This document shows, piece after piece, positions 12,399 through 23,400 of a stretch of 64,000 nt of DNA. The stretch lies in assembly GCA_000469685.2 (NCBI GenBank), contig LS997564.1, positions 8,148,591 through 8,212,590 of the forward strand. Reading direction: 5' to 3'. Every line of letters starts with the position of its first letter. Positions within the stretch are counted from its first letter, which is position 1. The notes under the pieces are model-generated. The model was given only the letters and a program-made list of their open reading frames with translations, was not told where the DNA came from and searched no databases. The translations under genes and the position numbers were made by a program. Source of the DNA: Haemonchus contortus (taxonomy: Eukaryota; Nematoda; Chromadorea; Rhabditida; Trichostrongylidae).

Positions 12399-12851
12399 CG
12401 CGCGCCACCGCCTGCCCCACCGCCGCACAGTTATGGGCGGACCCGAGCGCCCGTCTCATCTACCGTAGGTCAAGCAGGCGGAGCTTCCGGATCTAGCCAA
12501 CGAGGCTTTGCGCTTCACCTTCACATGGTACCTACGTGTACCCAGAATGCGTCACATGAGTGGATGGTTACCGAGAGGGTCACTGACACACATAAAGAAC
12601 TTCAAAGAAATCCTGAAACAATAAGATGTGAAGATGAAAAGAATAGAGGTGGTGTGCACGGCAACTTCGCAGTAGGAGACCTGAAAATGGTTCCATTCGA
12701 CTTCCTGAGCTGGGTGAACGTTGTCGAAGTGAACTCTTTTCAGCTTCTTCAGCGACAAACAAAAGTATCGTGGTTTGAGACGGATGTTTCAGAACTTTCT
12801 CACGAAGAACCGACCCGAGTTATGGCTTCCACAAAACAAACTGGAGCTTAA
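10709..12851 (+). CDS. Unrecognised gene antisense to the metalloproteinase
   Basis: Ten exons join without a frame break: 10709-10756, 10811-10876, 10917-11093, 11136-11311, 11386-11578, 11966-12034, 12431-12464, 12497-12527, 12673-12764, 12793-12851. They total 945 nt, or 314 residues plus stop. The protein starts MIVLRYKKAIRKILSPDELG. Notable stretches are EPTLFDLTERSRLVLNV, a Cys cluster GCPCC, SRKKKGFHRQ, and a basic TKSRKRQK that looks like a nuclear signal; it ends MASTKQTGA-stop. Six introns are short (28-54 nt for five of them, 74 nt for one). Every exon lies in intron 1 of the metalloproteinase or 5' of its first exon, so no exons overlap. I do not recognise the family. The first and sixth exons are the least certain. 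Confidence 0.6.
12765..12792 (+). other. Predicted 28-nt intron
   Basis: Between GCGACAAACAAAA and AACTTTCTCACG lies a 28-nt segment, GTATCGTGG...GATGTTTCAG, with a good donor and an ideal acceptor. It carries an in-frame stop (GTTTGA). Removal restores the open frame in phase 1. If real it is unusually short. Confidence 0.45.
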
Positions 12852-13184
12852 GACGGAACGATATCCTTACTAGATTCATTCGGTGCTGCCTGTCTTCCTA
12901 AGGGCGATTGTATTTGTAGAACGACATTTTGAGGACGAGTAAATACCTCCGAGTGCAATTCCTTCTTGCCATTCGGTCACCGAGACAGAGGCTTTGCAAC
13001 TCTCAGTGCTCCAACCTTTCAGTTAGCAAGGAAATTCTAGAAGCTAGTTGAGGATCTTTCTATGGATTGATTTCGATGGAACCGAGTGTGGAGTTCCATT
13101 ATGGTCCAACCGTGAAGAGGAAGTAAGGCAGTCGAAGAAAACCTAAGTTTTGCCAAGAAATTTTTCGAAATAGCTTTTAACGCA

Positions 13185-13400
13185 TTGATTTGGGATGCGC
13201 CCCACATTGGACTTCCAGTCAGGATCGTAATGGTGCTTCGAGTGTGCGTGTGGCTTGCACTGTGACTTGTAATGGCTACAGCCATGTACAATTTGGTACT
13301 TCCACCCTCACAGACGAATCTGGTACTGATTAACCGGCCTCGGGAGAACGTAAGGCCTTCTTTAGCCTGGGCTGTATCGGTCCGGGACTTATGCACTTTT
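13185..13400 (-). repeat. tRNA-derived SINE, copy 2 (reverse)
   Basis: Reverse orientation. The tail motif GGGATGCGCCCCACATTGG is followed by a degenerate body (AGACGAATCTGGTACTG, matching the reverse complement of CAGACTCGTCTGG) and ends near a weak B box (TGTATCGGTCCGGGAC). Confidence 0.65.
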
Positions 13401-13407
13401 CAAAAAT

Positions 13408-13809
13408 GTGAAACTACCGATAGAATTGAATCTAGAAAGATGTTGTAAAAACGAGACGTCTCTGAGGGGGACAGCCAGCAGGGTGATCCTGTGGGACACT
13501 CTTCCAATCGTCCTCTTCGCCGAATTACTAAATGATGCAGAACTTGAGAATCAGTTGAACCTTAAGTGCTTGTGCAGAAATCGTCGAATCAGGGAGCCTT
13601 TGACGAAATTATTGGTCTTCACCATCCTTTTCCATATTGGCACGTCCAAAGTTCTCCTCCCAAAAGTCCCTCGGCGCTGTTGTGACGTCGGAGATCAGTA
13701 CGGTCGACTGTACAATCGTTGTTCGGTCGTTTTGCGCATGCTTGCTTCTCAAGGACGGACATTGATCTTTGTTTTATTTTTTATTATACTTTGTAAGAAA
13801 GCTCTGTGA
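13408..13809 (+). CDS. Open frame of uncertain status, Cys-rich with hydrophobic end
   Basis: A 133-codon open frame with no ATG near its 5' end, so it would have to be a terminal exon. It has scattered CC/CxC pairs (RCCKNE, KCLCRN, RRCCDVG) and a hydrophobic C-terminus (TLIFVLFFIILCKKAL). An AATAAA lies about 60 nt after the stop (13868). No homology recognised and no upstream exon found. It may be chance. Confidence 0.2.
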   Translation: MKLPIELNLERCCKNETSLRGTASRVILWDTLPIVLFAELLNDAELENQLNLKCLCRNRRIREPLTKLLVFTILFHIGTSKVLLPKVPRRCCDVGDQYGRLYNRCSVVLRMLASQGRTLIFVLFFIILCKKAL

Positions 13810-14204
13810 ATTATGAACCGAGCTCAAAGTTCAAGGAAGCAACATAGTCATAAATAATGTCACAAAAAATAAAGATGCTTTCACCCATGAGTTAAGCTTG
13901 TTTATTGGCCATTCAGTAAATAAACAGGGCTACTGGCTGATAGAAATTGTATCCTTGGTATACCGTAGGAGTTCGAGTAAGGGAAAACCGCATCTGACGG
14001 TAGCCTCAGGGCCAGTGAAAGTGCAGGGACAAAGGTGAAGTGTTGCCAAGTGGCGCCGTTATCGTGCACACGGTCGAAGGATCGTTTCCGCGGTAAAAAC
14101 TCAACTTGTTTAACTAGATATTTGGATCCGTTCGAGCTCGGTGGACATTTTAGGAAGGGGGGGGGGAATGGAATGCATTGGTTTTCGTAACAGTAGTCTT
14201 TTTG

Positions 14205-14300
14205 AATCAATGTATAGGGCGAATATCCATACAAACGCTGTTGCGATTCCGAATAGAAGTCAAATGCATGGCCGTATTTCGGAAATTTCAAAAAAATGGG
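14205..14300 (+). repeat. SINE fragment, 3' part
   Basis: CATACAAACGCTGTTGCGAT followed by CCGAATAGAAGTCAAATGCA matches the SINE tail (GATTCTGAATAGAAGTCGAA at 16.97 kb). The tRNA-like head is missing. Confidence 0.6.
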
Positions 14301-16737
14301 GTGACTGTCTCCTGAAATATTATATTTTGACCTGTTAAAGAAGAATTTTGTACTAACTACTACCCATGGATGAAATTAGGCTATGTAAACCGAACCGACG
14401 ATTTTATCTTTCGTCGTCCGCGGCCCCGGGCTAGCACTAGCCAAGGGCCGCCGATTTCCCGACGAAAATCGGAAACAATCAAGAACTTCAACTGGTCAAC
14501 AAAGATATACAACCGGATAAAAAATGTTTTATTATGTACGAACTGAGCAAATGACGTCATCGAGTGACAATTTCTATGTGATCCGTGATGAGGAAATACA
14601 AAACAAATAAACACACACACTCACATACATATATTGTAAATATATAGTTTTTCTATAAGAATCTTTAGTAATTTGGAAGGTCACTTTATATTGGATACAA
14701 TATAGTCTCTGTCTATTCGTGGGAAAGTGGACAAGTGGACAGGGATGAATGAAAAAAAAGGCAGGATGAAAGAATGAAAGGAACATAAAACTCAACAATG
14801 AATGTGTGCGAATATGGCAGTAAGGGGGAAGAGCATTGTGAATCAGAAAAACGAAAAAAAAGAAATTGAAAAGGACAAAAATGCAAAAAAAAAAAAACGA
14901 GAGAGAACTGATCTAAAATTTCTGTAGCACCGAATTCACCGCACACACACAGTACAGGATGTAGTAGTAGCAGGAGTAGTAGCAGCTAGCTATTGCTCGG
15001 ACTACGGGAGACTCTATCGTCCAGCTCCAGAAGAGTGCTCCTAAAATGGTAGAATCGAATTCGACTGGTTTGAGATGCCCTCCAACGATATTCTTAGGTA
15101 TTAGAACTAATGAGTGAGCACTGTCATGAACTCCGGAAAGAATGAAGAATGCCGGCGAAAAACTATTCGTTCACTTCATTATATATTTGTTTATTTATTT
15201 ACTTATTCACGAGCTACAAGACTTGAAGATATGCTCCTGACTGAATTTCATCGATTGCACAGCAGCATGCGATTGTAACCCTTTCAGGTGGCTCAAGAAG
15301 GGTTGGGCGGCGCCAAAAACCATAATCCCAACCAGTGCAATGGGGTGAATAGAGAAGAACAGAGTGGGTATATAAAAAAGCTGGATGCAATCAGACGCAC
15401 ATGCCACCTTTGTCTTGGCATTTAGCGCTACAAACAAGACATTATTAGTATTTTCCATTAACCTGGTACTTTGGTGTGAGCCATGGTGTTGAGAATTGCG
15501 TAGGCGATTGCTAGGTTCCCCTTTATGCGATATATGTCATGTTTTTCTTTCGGGAATACTGTGTTTAGTGCAGATCTCCTGAGAGTAGTGGGTTCGCCCG
15601 ATAACTGCTAATCGAGCCTTATAGTCTAGAATAATACCTTCCCGACTCAAAACGTAGAGCAAAAATATTACAGTCAGTTATTTATATGGGTTTTTGATTA
15701 TCTTTCCGGCCACCAATCATTATACAGATGTCCCATAGCGGTCAGTGTCAAATGGCTCTCAAAGGTTCCAATACAGAGTCGAACAGAGATCGTAGTGAGC
15801 TGTCGGGAATAAAAATTCTGTCAGTGGAATATCCCAGGGTACTTTCAACTTGATATGTTCTTCCATATCCACTCAACGTTGAGAAAAACATCGGTAGCAC
15901 TTGAGAGGGTGCAGGATCCCTGATTAGAGACCTTCTACCCCTTCTGCAAATACCACCCCTGCATTGCGTGGAATCTGCAACACAGGCTTCACTTTGCTCA
16001 GATAGGTGCAAACACATTGAACGACCTTAGCCACATTAAATGTCTCGAGAAGTTTTTTAGGCAGTTTTTTCTTTTTTTCTTTCTTTTTCTTTCTTCTGAT
16101 TAGTCTCGTCCAGTGCTGGATCAAATGGAACGATTCCATGGTTTTTCTTCCGAAAGAGAACCATTGCAGCGCCAACTGCGACGAAAAAAGCAACTTTTTA
16201 ATCACTGTTTTTGCTTACCTCTTTATATGACCTATGATACTTTTCTTCGACGATTTCTTTGGCGTCACCATGGGAAGTCGACGCGCCTCCTTCTGAAACG
16301 GCTAATTTCAGATGGAAAATCTCAATTAAACGTTAATAGTTGGAATTATGTGTCCACTAAATCGATAAAAACAATAAGTAAGGGAGAGGGAGTATTCCGT
16401 TGACTCAGCTCCTTTAAAATATTAATTCGGTAATGACTTTTTTGAGGAATAAATATATTGAATAAAGTGAATTTAATTCAAAACAAATCAATAGATAGGA
16501 TTTAGAAATTTAAAAACTTATAGAATCATTTTTTTATAATTGATAACATCATGATTATAAAATCCATATCCATTATTCCATCAATGATAGCAATATTTGT
16601 CAATTTTTTGAAATATTTATTCTTCACCTATCTAGTCAATTGAATAGTACACCAAATAGCCTTTTAATTGTACTATTTGCCATATATCTCAGTTAATAAA
16701 AAATGTGTCAACTAGATGAAATTAAGTAAATTTAATC
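14301..16737. other. Non-coding, simple-sequence rich
   Basis: AT-rich DNA with purine-rich runs (GAAAAAAAAG types at 14750-14910) and a TTTGTTTATTTATTTACTTA tract at 15187-15206. A trinucleotide-like GTAGTAGCAGGAGTAGTAGC occurs near 14960-14985. Open frames of 80-93 codons on the minus strand at 15207-16205 have no supporting features. Confidence 0.4.
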
Positions 16738-17050
16738 AGCTATGGGTGAGGTTGTGCAGTGGTAAGCGACGCATTATCACACACATGCACGGTCACGGGT
16801 TCGAATTACGAACCGGTACCCCGCCCCGGCCAATCGACCTTCCATCTCTCCAGGATCGGTTAATTGGTACCAGACTCATCTGGGAGGATAAGAGCACTGA
16901 CTTGTACATCGGCTGGCCAACGCAAGTCATTGTATAGGCCATATACGCATTCAATTAGCCACTACGATTCTGAATAGAAGTCGAATGCGTGGGCGCATCC
17001 CTTAGACGAACTTGATTAACGCCGAAAAAGGCTAGGTATTTTCATTTCCA
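16738..17050 (+). repeat. tRNA-derived SINE, full-length copy
   Basis: The head resembles a tRNA gene: A-box-like TTGTGCAGTGGTAAGCGACG, then B-box GGTTCGAATTACGAACC. The body contains TTGGTACCAGACTCATCTGG, GAGGATAAGAGCACTGACTT and CGCAAGTCATTGTATAGGCC. The tail is CTGAATAGAAGTCGAATGCG with an end near TTGATTAACGCCGAAAAAGG. I used it as the reference for the other copies in this window. Confidence 0.85.
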
Positions 17051-17489
17051 TAACTAAATTATTACTTCCTATTTGACTCATTCATTACAGGTTGAAATCA
17101 TCTAATTGGTTAGCTGACTAAATTTATTTCAGTTAAACAATTTTGGTAATTACAAATAATTAAGGTAATTTTGGCAATAATTCCGAGGATATAATTTGAA
17201 AATTACTCAGTGTGTTCCGAAAAAAGTTTAACATAAATTGAGGGAGTTAGTTTATAATGTGTTATTGTGTTGCCACTTAATTTCCGGTCCACTTCACGTA
17301 AATTACTGTAGACACATTTTGTTGAAAAAATTCTAATTTTTTGAATCCATTTAGGATCATTTTGCTGATAAATTTGTGACTTTTTGTTTTTGCTATCTTC
17401 TCTTGCACCATGTTATCACCAATGTGCTGAGCTATGTGAAAAACGTTTACTCGCAGTCATGGGACCTACAGCGGCAACCTGAGATGGGG

Positions 17490-17745
17490 TCAAAACAGGC
17501 AAAGGCCAGCTTGGCATGGTCGAAGGATCGAGACTTGGCTCGACTTCCGCTCAAACCGACCAGTTCATCCCTCCAGGGTCGTTCAGTTGGTACCCTACCC
17601 GACTGAGAGGGTAAGAGCACGTCGGCTGGCTCCGCCAGGTCATTGTCAGTGGCCCTGTACGCATTCAACTGCTACTATGATTCCGAGTGGAAGTCGAGTG
17701 CAGGGAGTATTTCAAAGCGGGACGGATCAACGTCAAAAAGCTGAT
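17490..17745 (+). repeat. tRNA-derived SINE, diverged copy
   Basis: Shares AGTTGGTACCCTACCCGACT, GAGAGGGTAAGAGCACGTCG, GTACGCATTCAACTGCTACT and GATTCCGAGTGGAAGTCGAG with the reference copy at 16.74 kb, and ends near GGATCAACGTCAAAAAGCTG. The tRNA-like head is poorly kept. Confidence 0.75.
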
Positions 17746-18582
17746 CCTTTTTTTCTACTCACCGTAACCCTGAAGCAGGAAATGGTAGAGAAAAAAAGGT
17801 AATTGAACCCGCTAATGAGCCCTTGACTGACATTTACCCTCTCTATACAAATAATACAATTAATATTTTTTAATAAAGGACGCTTGTTCTTTTTGAAAAA
17901 GAGACATTGAGCCCTTGACATTTCCATAGAAAAACGACATTTTCTCTACTTTTTGCACAAATGGCATGAATTTATAGAAAGTACTTCCTTTATATTCGGA
18001 TTTACTCTGCACAACTACGAAGGGTTTTTAGGGATGGGACTGATTTTTGTGATGACTTTCCAGTATTACCAACTTGGGCAACCTGGGCGACAATATTGGA
18101 AGATGTCTATTGAAAATCGTGGAACAAGTATCACACCTGGGCGACCTTGACCCACCCGGTCTATGCATCATCGGAACAAATCCAATCTATACAATCTTTC
18201 GCACCCTTCTTTCCGTCTATCCACGTGAGTGGCTGGCCCCGGTAATCTGTACACATAACTAGGCGGTCATCAACAAACAGCTTAAGAATTCAGCACAATC
18301 CGTGGGGGAAAATAAGGTCAGTACATATGATGAACGCGAAACGTCAGCAGTATTCATCGTCCACGTCAATGGCGCCATTAGGGAAAAATCAACATTCGCT
18401 TCACCGATAAGTCGCCGTCGCATACAAGCGCCTAATCCGCCGACTGTCATCAAAATAACACGAGGGGGCCCCGAAGAACAGGTGGAGGTAGTGAACTGCC
18501 GAAAAGATTCCGCTGAATATCATTGAAGGCGCAGTTCACAATAATTCCGAGGTATCTAGTCTAAGATAGACTAGTATAGTGC

Positions 18583-18836
18583 AAAAGTGGCGAAAAAATA
18601 TGCTAAAATCGGCGTATTTGGAGAGAGCTTCAAAAGGGCTTCGAAAAAGAGCTTCAGAAATGAAGTAAAATTAGGGGTTGGACGAGAATGTGACGACAAA
18701 AGTCGCAAGGAAAGGGTTGTTGGACGAGTTGTCCAAATGTGTGTGCTGTTGCGTACAGTGGCTACAATAAGCTGCCTGCGTGCAATGTGTGGGTCCCGGT
18801 GCAAAAAGTGCAACCTGTACAGCTTTTATAAAGCAT
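18583..18836 (+). pseudogene. Possible decayed transposon or zinc-finger ORF fragment
   Basis: This open frame contains KLGVGRECDDKSRKERVVG and a later Cys-rich end (CGSRCKKCN). It resembles the frame at 63.77-63.94 kb (KIEVGRDCHDG...), sharing K-[IL]-x-V-G-R-[DE]-C-x-D. I infer a common mobile or repeated coding source. There is no clear start or splice site here. Confidence 0.25.
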
Positions 18837-18891
18837 AACAACTCTTCCACCTCGGGTGTGTACGTCGGCTAAGCCGGTTTTGGGGCCCCTT

Positions 18892-20457
18892 TTACGCCCC
18901 ATCTTGACGGTTCTTCAATCTGACAGCGTCCCTTAGGCTATCGTTGGGGTCACAGGTACATCCTAGGGAGAAATCTCAGAAATCCTTGAGGAGGAGCTTT
19001 ATACTTACCAACATTAGCTGAAGAACTACTGTACTTCTTCATCCGATCCAATGTTTTGTTCATGGGCTCGGAGACGATCTCCAAAAGATCATCAGCCCAC
19101 CTGCCAGCATCATCAGTTGAGTCTAAAATGTTTGCTGATACGGGCGTACGTATTTTTCCTGGGCCAGTCGTCTCAAATTAGTTTCTTCTACAGTTCACAC
19201 CACACACATGCAATCAAATCTGCTAAAAGCTCGTATTAGACAGAAAAACATGAAATGGGCCAACTCTGTAGCTCAGGTGAAGTCGGAGACAGTTATGTTT
19301 CGGTTCCGATTAGTAGGGAAACATACCTTTCGCGGAATATCTGGTTGTTGGTACAGTGGTGAACCCCGTCGTGCCACCACCTCCACCGACGGCGGAACTT
19401 CGGGTCTCATGATGGCGAGATGACGAGAATGTGTCTAGAAAAGTCAATCACGGCATACGAAATCAAAGAAGCGCAAGCGGTTAACAATCAGAACAGATAG
19501 AGCGTTAAGATTCACCGTAGTCATAGTTTGAATATCCACGCGCCTTCGAGCGCACTGTATCGTAGGCATTTCCGGTATCGGAAGTGTAGCCCCGAGGAGT
19601 CGATCTGTCTGGAGAACGACTCAATGTGTCCAGCTCACGCTGAAGGGTGCTCAGGGCATCCCGTCGAGCATGAGGAGTGCTCGGACCTGGTCGCGAACCA
19701 TCCAACAATGTCTGGCTCGCATAACGTCGTGGACTACCGACATCCGAACGACTACGGTAATTGTAACGTTTACTGTAGGTGTCGGTTCCTTGTCGATCAG
19801 CCGCCGAACGTGTTATATACGATGAACCCGTGCCAGAGGCATGGCGCGATCGCTGTTCCGTCGTCCGACTCTCCATCGCCGACGAGTCTAAACGTTATTT
19901 CTAATCACACATGCACACACTGGTTACCATGCATCATGCGAAAAACCTCACACAACTAAATTAGAGCATTTCTACTACATAAAAGTCGGTTTAACAGACC
20001 TCTCGCTAGAGCTGACGCCGACAGCGATCGTCTATTTCTACCGAGTGTTCCGTAGCCTTCACCTTCGGAGGCTTGCTTCAGGTAGTCCCCTGGCTGAAAC
20101 AGTTACAATTGGGTTACTGTTCCTGATTGCACTATATCTACATTTACCTACCGTATAGTGTCTTCTAAGAGTGCTTCTTCGTGAAGTGCTATTAATCTCT
20201 TCGAGTTCATGTGCCAATTGTTGAGCACTGGAGGTGTAAGCGATGGAGTCGGGTTGTTGATTGTCTAAATTTCGCCATTTTGATGAAGTTCTCGTCAGTC
20301 AAAGAGCTGAAATAGCAGGAACTAAAAAATCTGAAAACTCACAAACGTGGTAGATCTTTGTCGAATGGATTTCGTCTCCTTTGGTTTTCTCCAGAGACGT
20401 AAGTCTTTCTGTGAGTTCTGTCAATGATTGCTGAAGACGGCGCGAATCTTCGAATGT
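18892..20457 (-). CDS. let-805: let-805 exons 99-106: C-terminal tail
   Basis: Exons 20343-20457, 20152-20264, 20000-20093, 19516-19887, 19327-19434, 19142-19187, 19009-19100, 18892-18962 (residues about 4096-4431). First a coiled-coil-like piece (QQSLTELTERLTSLEK). Then a Ser/Arg/Tyr-rich stretch with many likely phosphosites (SYITRSAADRQG, RSRSDVGSPRR). Then a glycine run (VGGGGGTTGF), a helical WADDLLEIVSEPMNK, and the end SLRDAVRLKNRQDGA-stop. Exon 102 has an alternative end (see the 19505 entry). Confidence 0.8.
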
Positions 20458-23400
20458 CTGTAAAAAACCAGTCTCTTCGGCGATCGTTTTTGTTTACCCC
20501 TTTGTTTATTTATTAAATGTACACCATAAAAGTATGCATATGAAGCTGAACAGAGTTCTACACGAAAGTCACTCGAACGTGAGCCTTTAAATGCCTATGG
20601 AGATTACTTATTGTTAATGAAACTGTAGGCTCTTAAATACAAAATAAATAGTTAGAGAAGTATAAAAACACTACCGCTGTGTTTTTGTTTATATTATTAT
20701 TTTTATTTACTTTAATGTTAATTAGAAGAGGAGGAGCATGAATTTCAAGCGATTTTAAAACGCGCTTCTAGAAAAATCTTCTCGAAGACCATTGCGGAAG
20801 TTTAAAGTCAATGGAATGGCATGGGAAAAGATTACTGTGGACCGTACAATCCCACCAACTTTGTTTATTTGTTTATTATTTATTTTTTTATTTACTATGT
20901 TACTGCAATGCACAATTTCATAAGATCACGTAGATTAAACAGATTAAGATGGTAAGTCATTCATGGGCGATAAGCTATTGGACGAATTGACCTGAATAGC
21001 TTTTTTGCTGTGTCATCAATTCGACGACTAATTACATGACTAAGATACTAAATGGAGATAATGCTCAGTCTTGCAGAACAGGGAGTAACCCTTGTATTTT
21101 GGCTTCTGTGCCGATCTTACAAGGGAAGTGATCCATAATCGGAGGTTTCCGAGAAAAAAAACTATGAGAAAGGTATTTTCGAGAATCTTTCGTGGGTCGT
21201 CCTGATACAGGACGTTTCCATTCTATGTCTTTAAATTCGGTACAATCCCTCCCTTTCCTCCTTCCCAGCAAGTGGTATTATCTGTGGCTAGTGGGACCGT
21301 AACTACACTCAACGAAATAGAAGAGAGACCAGACGGCGAGAGTAGGACAGCCTCATGTACGACGCAGCGGAAATGAGTGGGGGCAGCGTGTGTGAGTTAT
21401 CAACTCAGGTGGCTGGAGTACGGGATATCAAATCGAGCATTCCATCCAGGACCCATAGACTGGATTACTGTATCTGTTTATGTTTTTACTGCGATATCTA
21501 TGGACTTTGAAATCATTTTGACTGGTTTTGTTTTTGTAATATTCGTTGGAATGAGCGATTGTTGAAAAAGTCTTTGCCCACCCTTCTACGGGACGATCAG
21601 GAAAACTTTAGAAAAACCTGTCACGGTTCTCATGCATACTTTCAGTTCATGTAGAATTACGGAAAAGAAGAATCGCTTTCAAACATACCCTTCGCTCGCC
21701 AGTCCTACTGCCAGCACCTTCTTTGAAACCGTCCACATATCCCTGTTTGAAGTCATCCTGTCCAGGATATTGTTCATCCAATCGGGAAATCAGTGACGGT
21801 GTAACACGATCTCCGAAAATTCCGGAATTTCCATCCTGAAATTCGACATAATTTTCAGTATAGTATCACAAATCCTATTCCGACTTGCCCACAGCTTGAT
21901 GAAGCCCAGCGCAGGCTCTAATATGGGACAGGAATAAGGAGATCAGGGTACTAGACATGAACTTCGGCTTGAAACGAGCTTGGACCAATCCGCTGACTCA
22001 TGGTCATATAAGTCGGAGATCAGCATGAGCGTATTAAAATGACAAGGGAGATGTGTGGTTTCACAAACGATTAGTACCCCCGGCGGCACTTACAATATCG
22101 CCCCCTTTTTGTGACCGGACGTAATAAGGGGATTAAGTTCTCATCGGATGAGAGGGAGCACGTCTTCAAATATGTTCGAAATGAGCTAAGGGGGAAGAGC
22201 GATCGCCGGAGACCCTTGATAATTTTAAGTCCTTCTTTCCGCAACGCTCTGCAGTTTCGGTCGGAGTTAGGAAAAAAACTGGCGCTGGTTCAGCTTTCAT
22301 GAAAATCCTGCATGGATGCGTTTCCCGTAGAGGGACTAAGTCTTTTGGCTTTGATCGATCCCATTTCTGGGTAGTACCACGCATTCCGCTTTATTGGCAT
22401 TATTTACTTTTTACTATATTATAACTGTACCAAAGTATAAAGTCTTTGGGGTTGGTCAAACTGGTTTCAGGAGTACGCCCCGCATTCGAATTCCATTTAG
22501 AATTGTAGAGCGTTGAATACGCATGTGGCCTTTACAGTGAGCTTTGGTGGCCAGCCAATGTACAAGTCAGTGCTTTTATCATCTTGGACGAGTTTGTTAC
22601 CGAATAAACGACCTCGGAGTGATGGAGTTCTCGGTTGGCTTGGGCGGATATCGAACTGAGATTTGATCCCCTTACTATTTGCGTGGTCGTGGTGGCATTC
22701 GCCACTATAATATTAACGCCCACCCACCTACACGGGGTATTAGTGAAGTTTTAGATAGCTTAAGGGATCGCAAAGTAACCAAAGCACTCATAATGAAACT
22801 GTCATCTAATAAACATAATTGCTTGAGTGGGAAAGCTACCATAAGTGTGCCCTTTTGCGTCATTACGGTGAACTTTGCAAATGTCAAAGGATCGTGAGAG
22901 AGCGTCATTTCCATTTTTAATCAGTAATTCGTCTAAGGTCATATGACTACTTTAATTAACTATCTTTATGAGCAACCTTACTTAATTCCATTTTTTTTGT
23001 CTCATTAAGGTCTGGCATTTGCTATTTTGCAGGGTAGCAAGGGGTTGAATCAGGTAGCTACGAAAATGGTGAGGCTGCAAAAATCTAAAGGTTATGGCAT
23101 GGGTACGTAAATATAAAAGCAGTAGTGAGCTAGTGTAAAAAGGCGCTGCTACCACATCTATAGTCCCTGGAACAGTTCCTGGGCCCCTATTTGGCCCAGG
23201 AACTGTTCCGCGGACCACCGAGCCTTCGGGCTGTCCTGACTCGCTTTAACGGCTTCTCAAAATCAGACTCATCAGGAATGGTTAATAGTTTCAGTTACAC
23301 ATCGACTAGCTCACGAAGTGTTGGGATATGGGAAGCTTACGCGTCCAAGCGCTACTAAGACTTTTGGCTGAGGTCGAATGCAGGGCGCATCCCAGAACGA

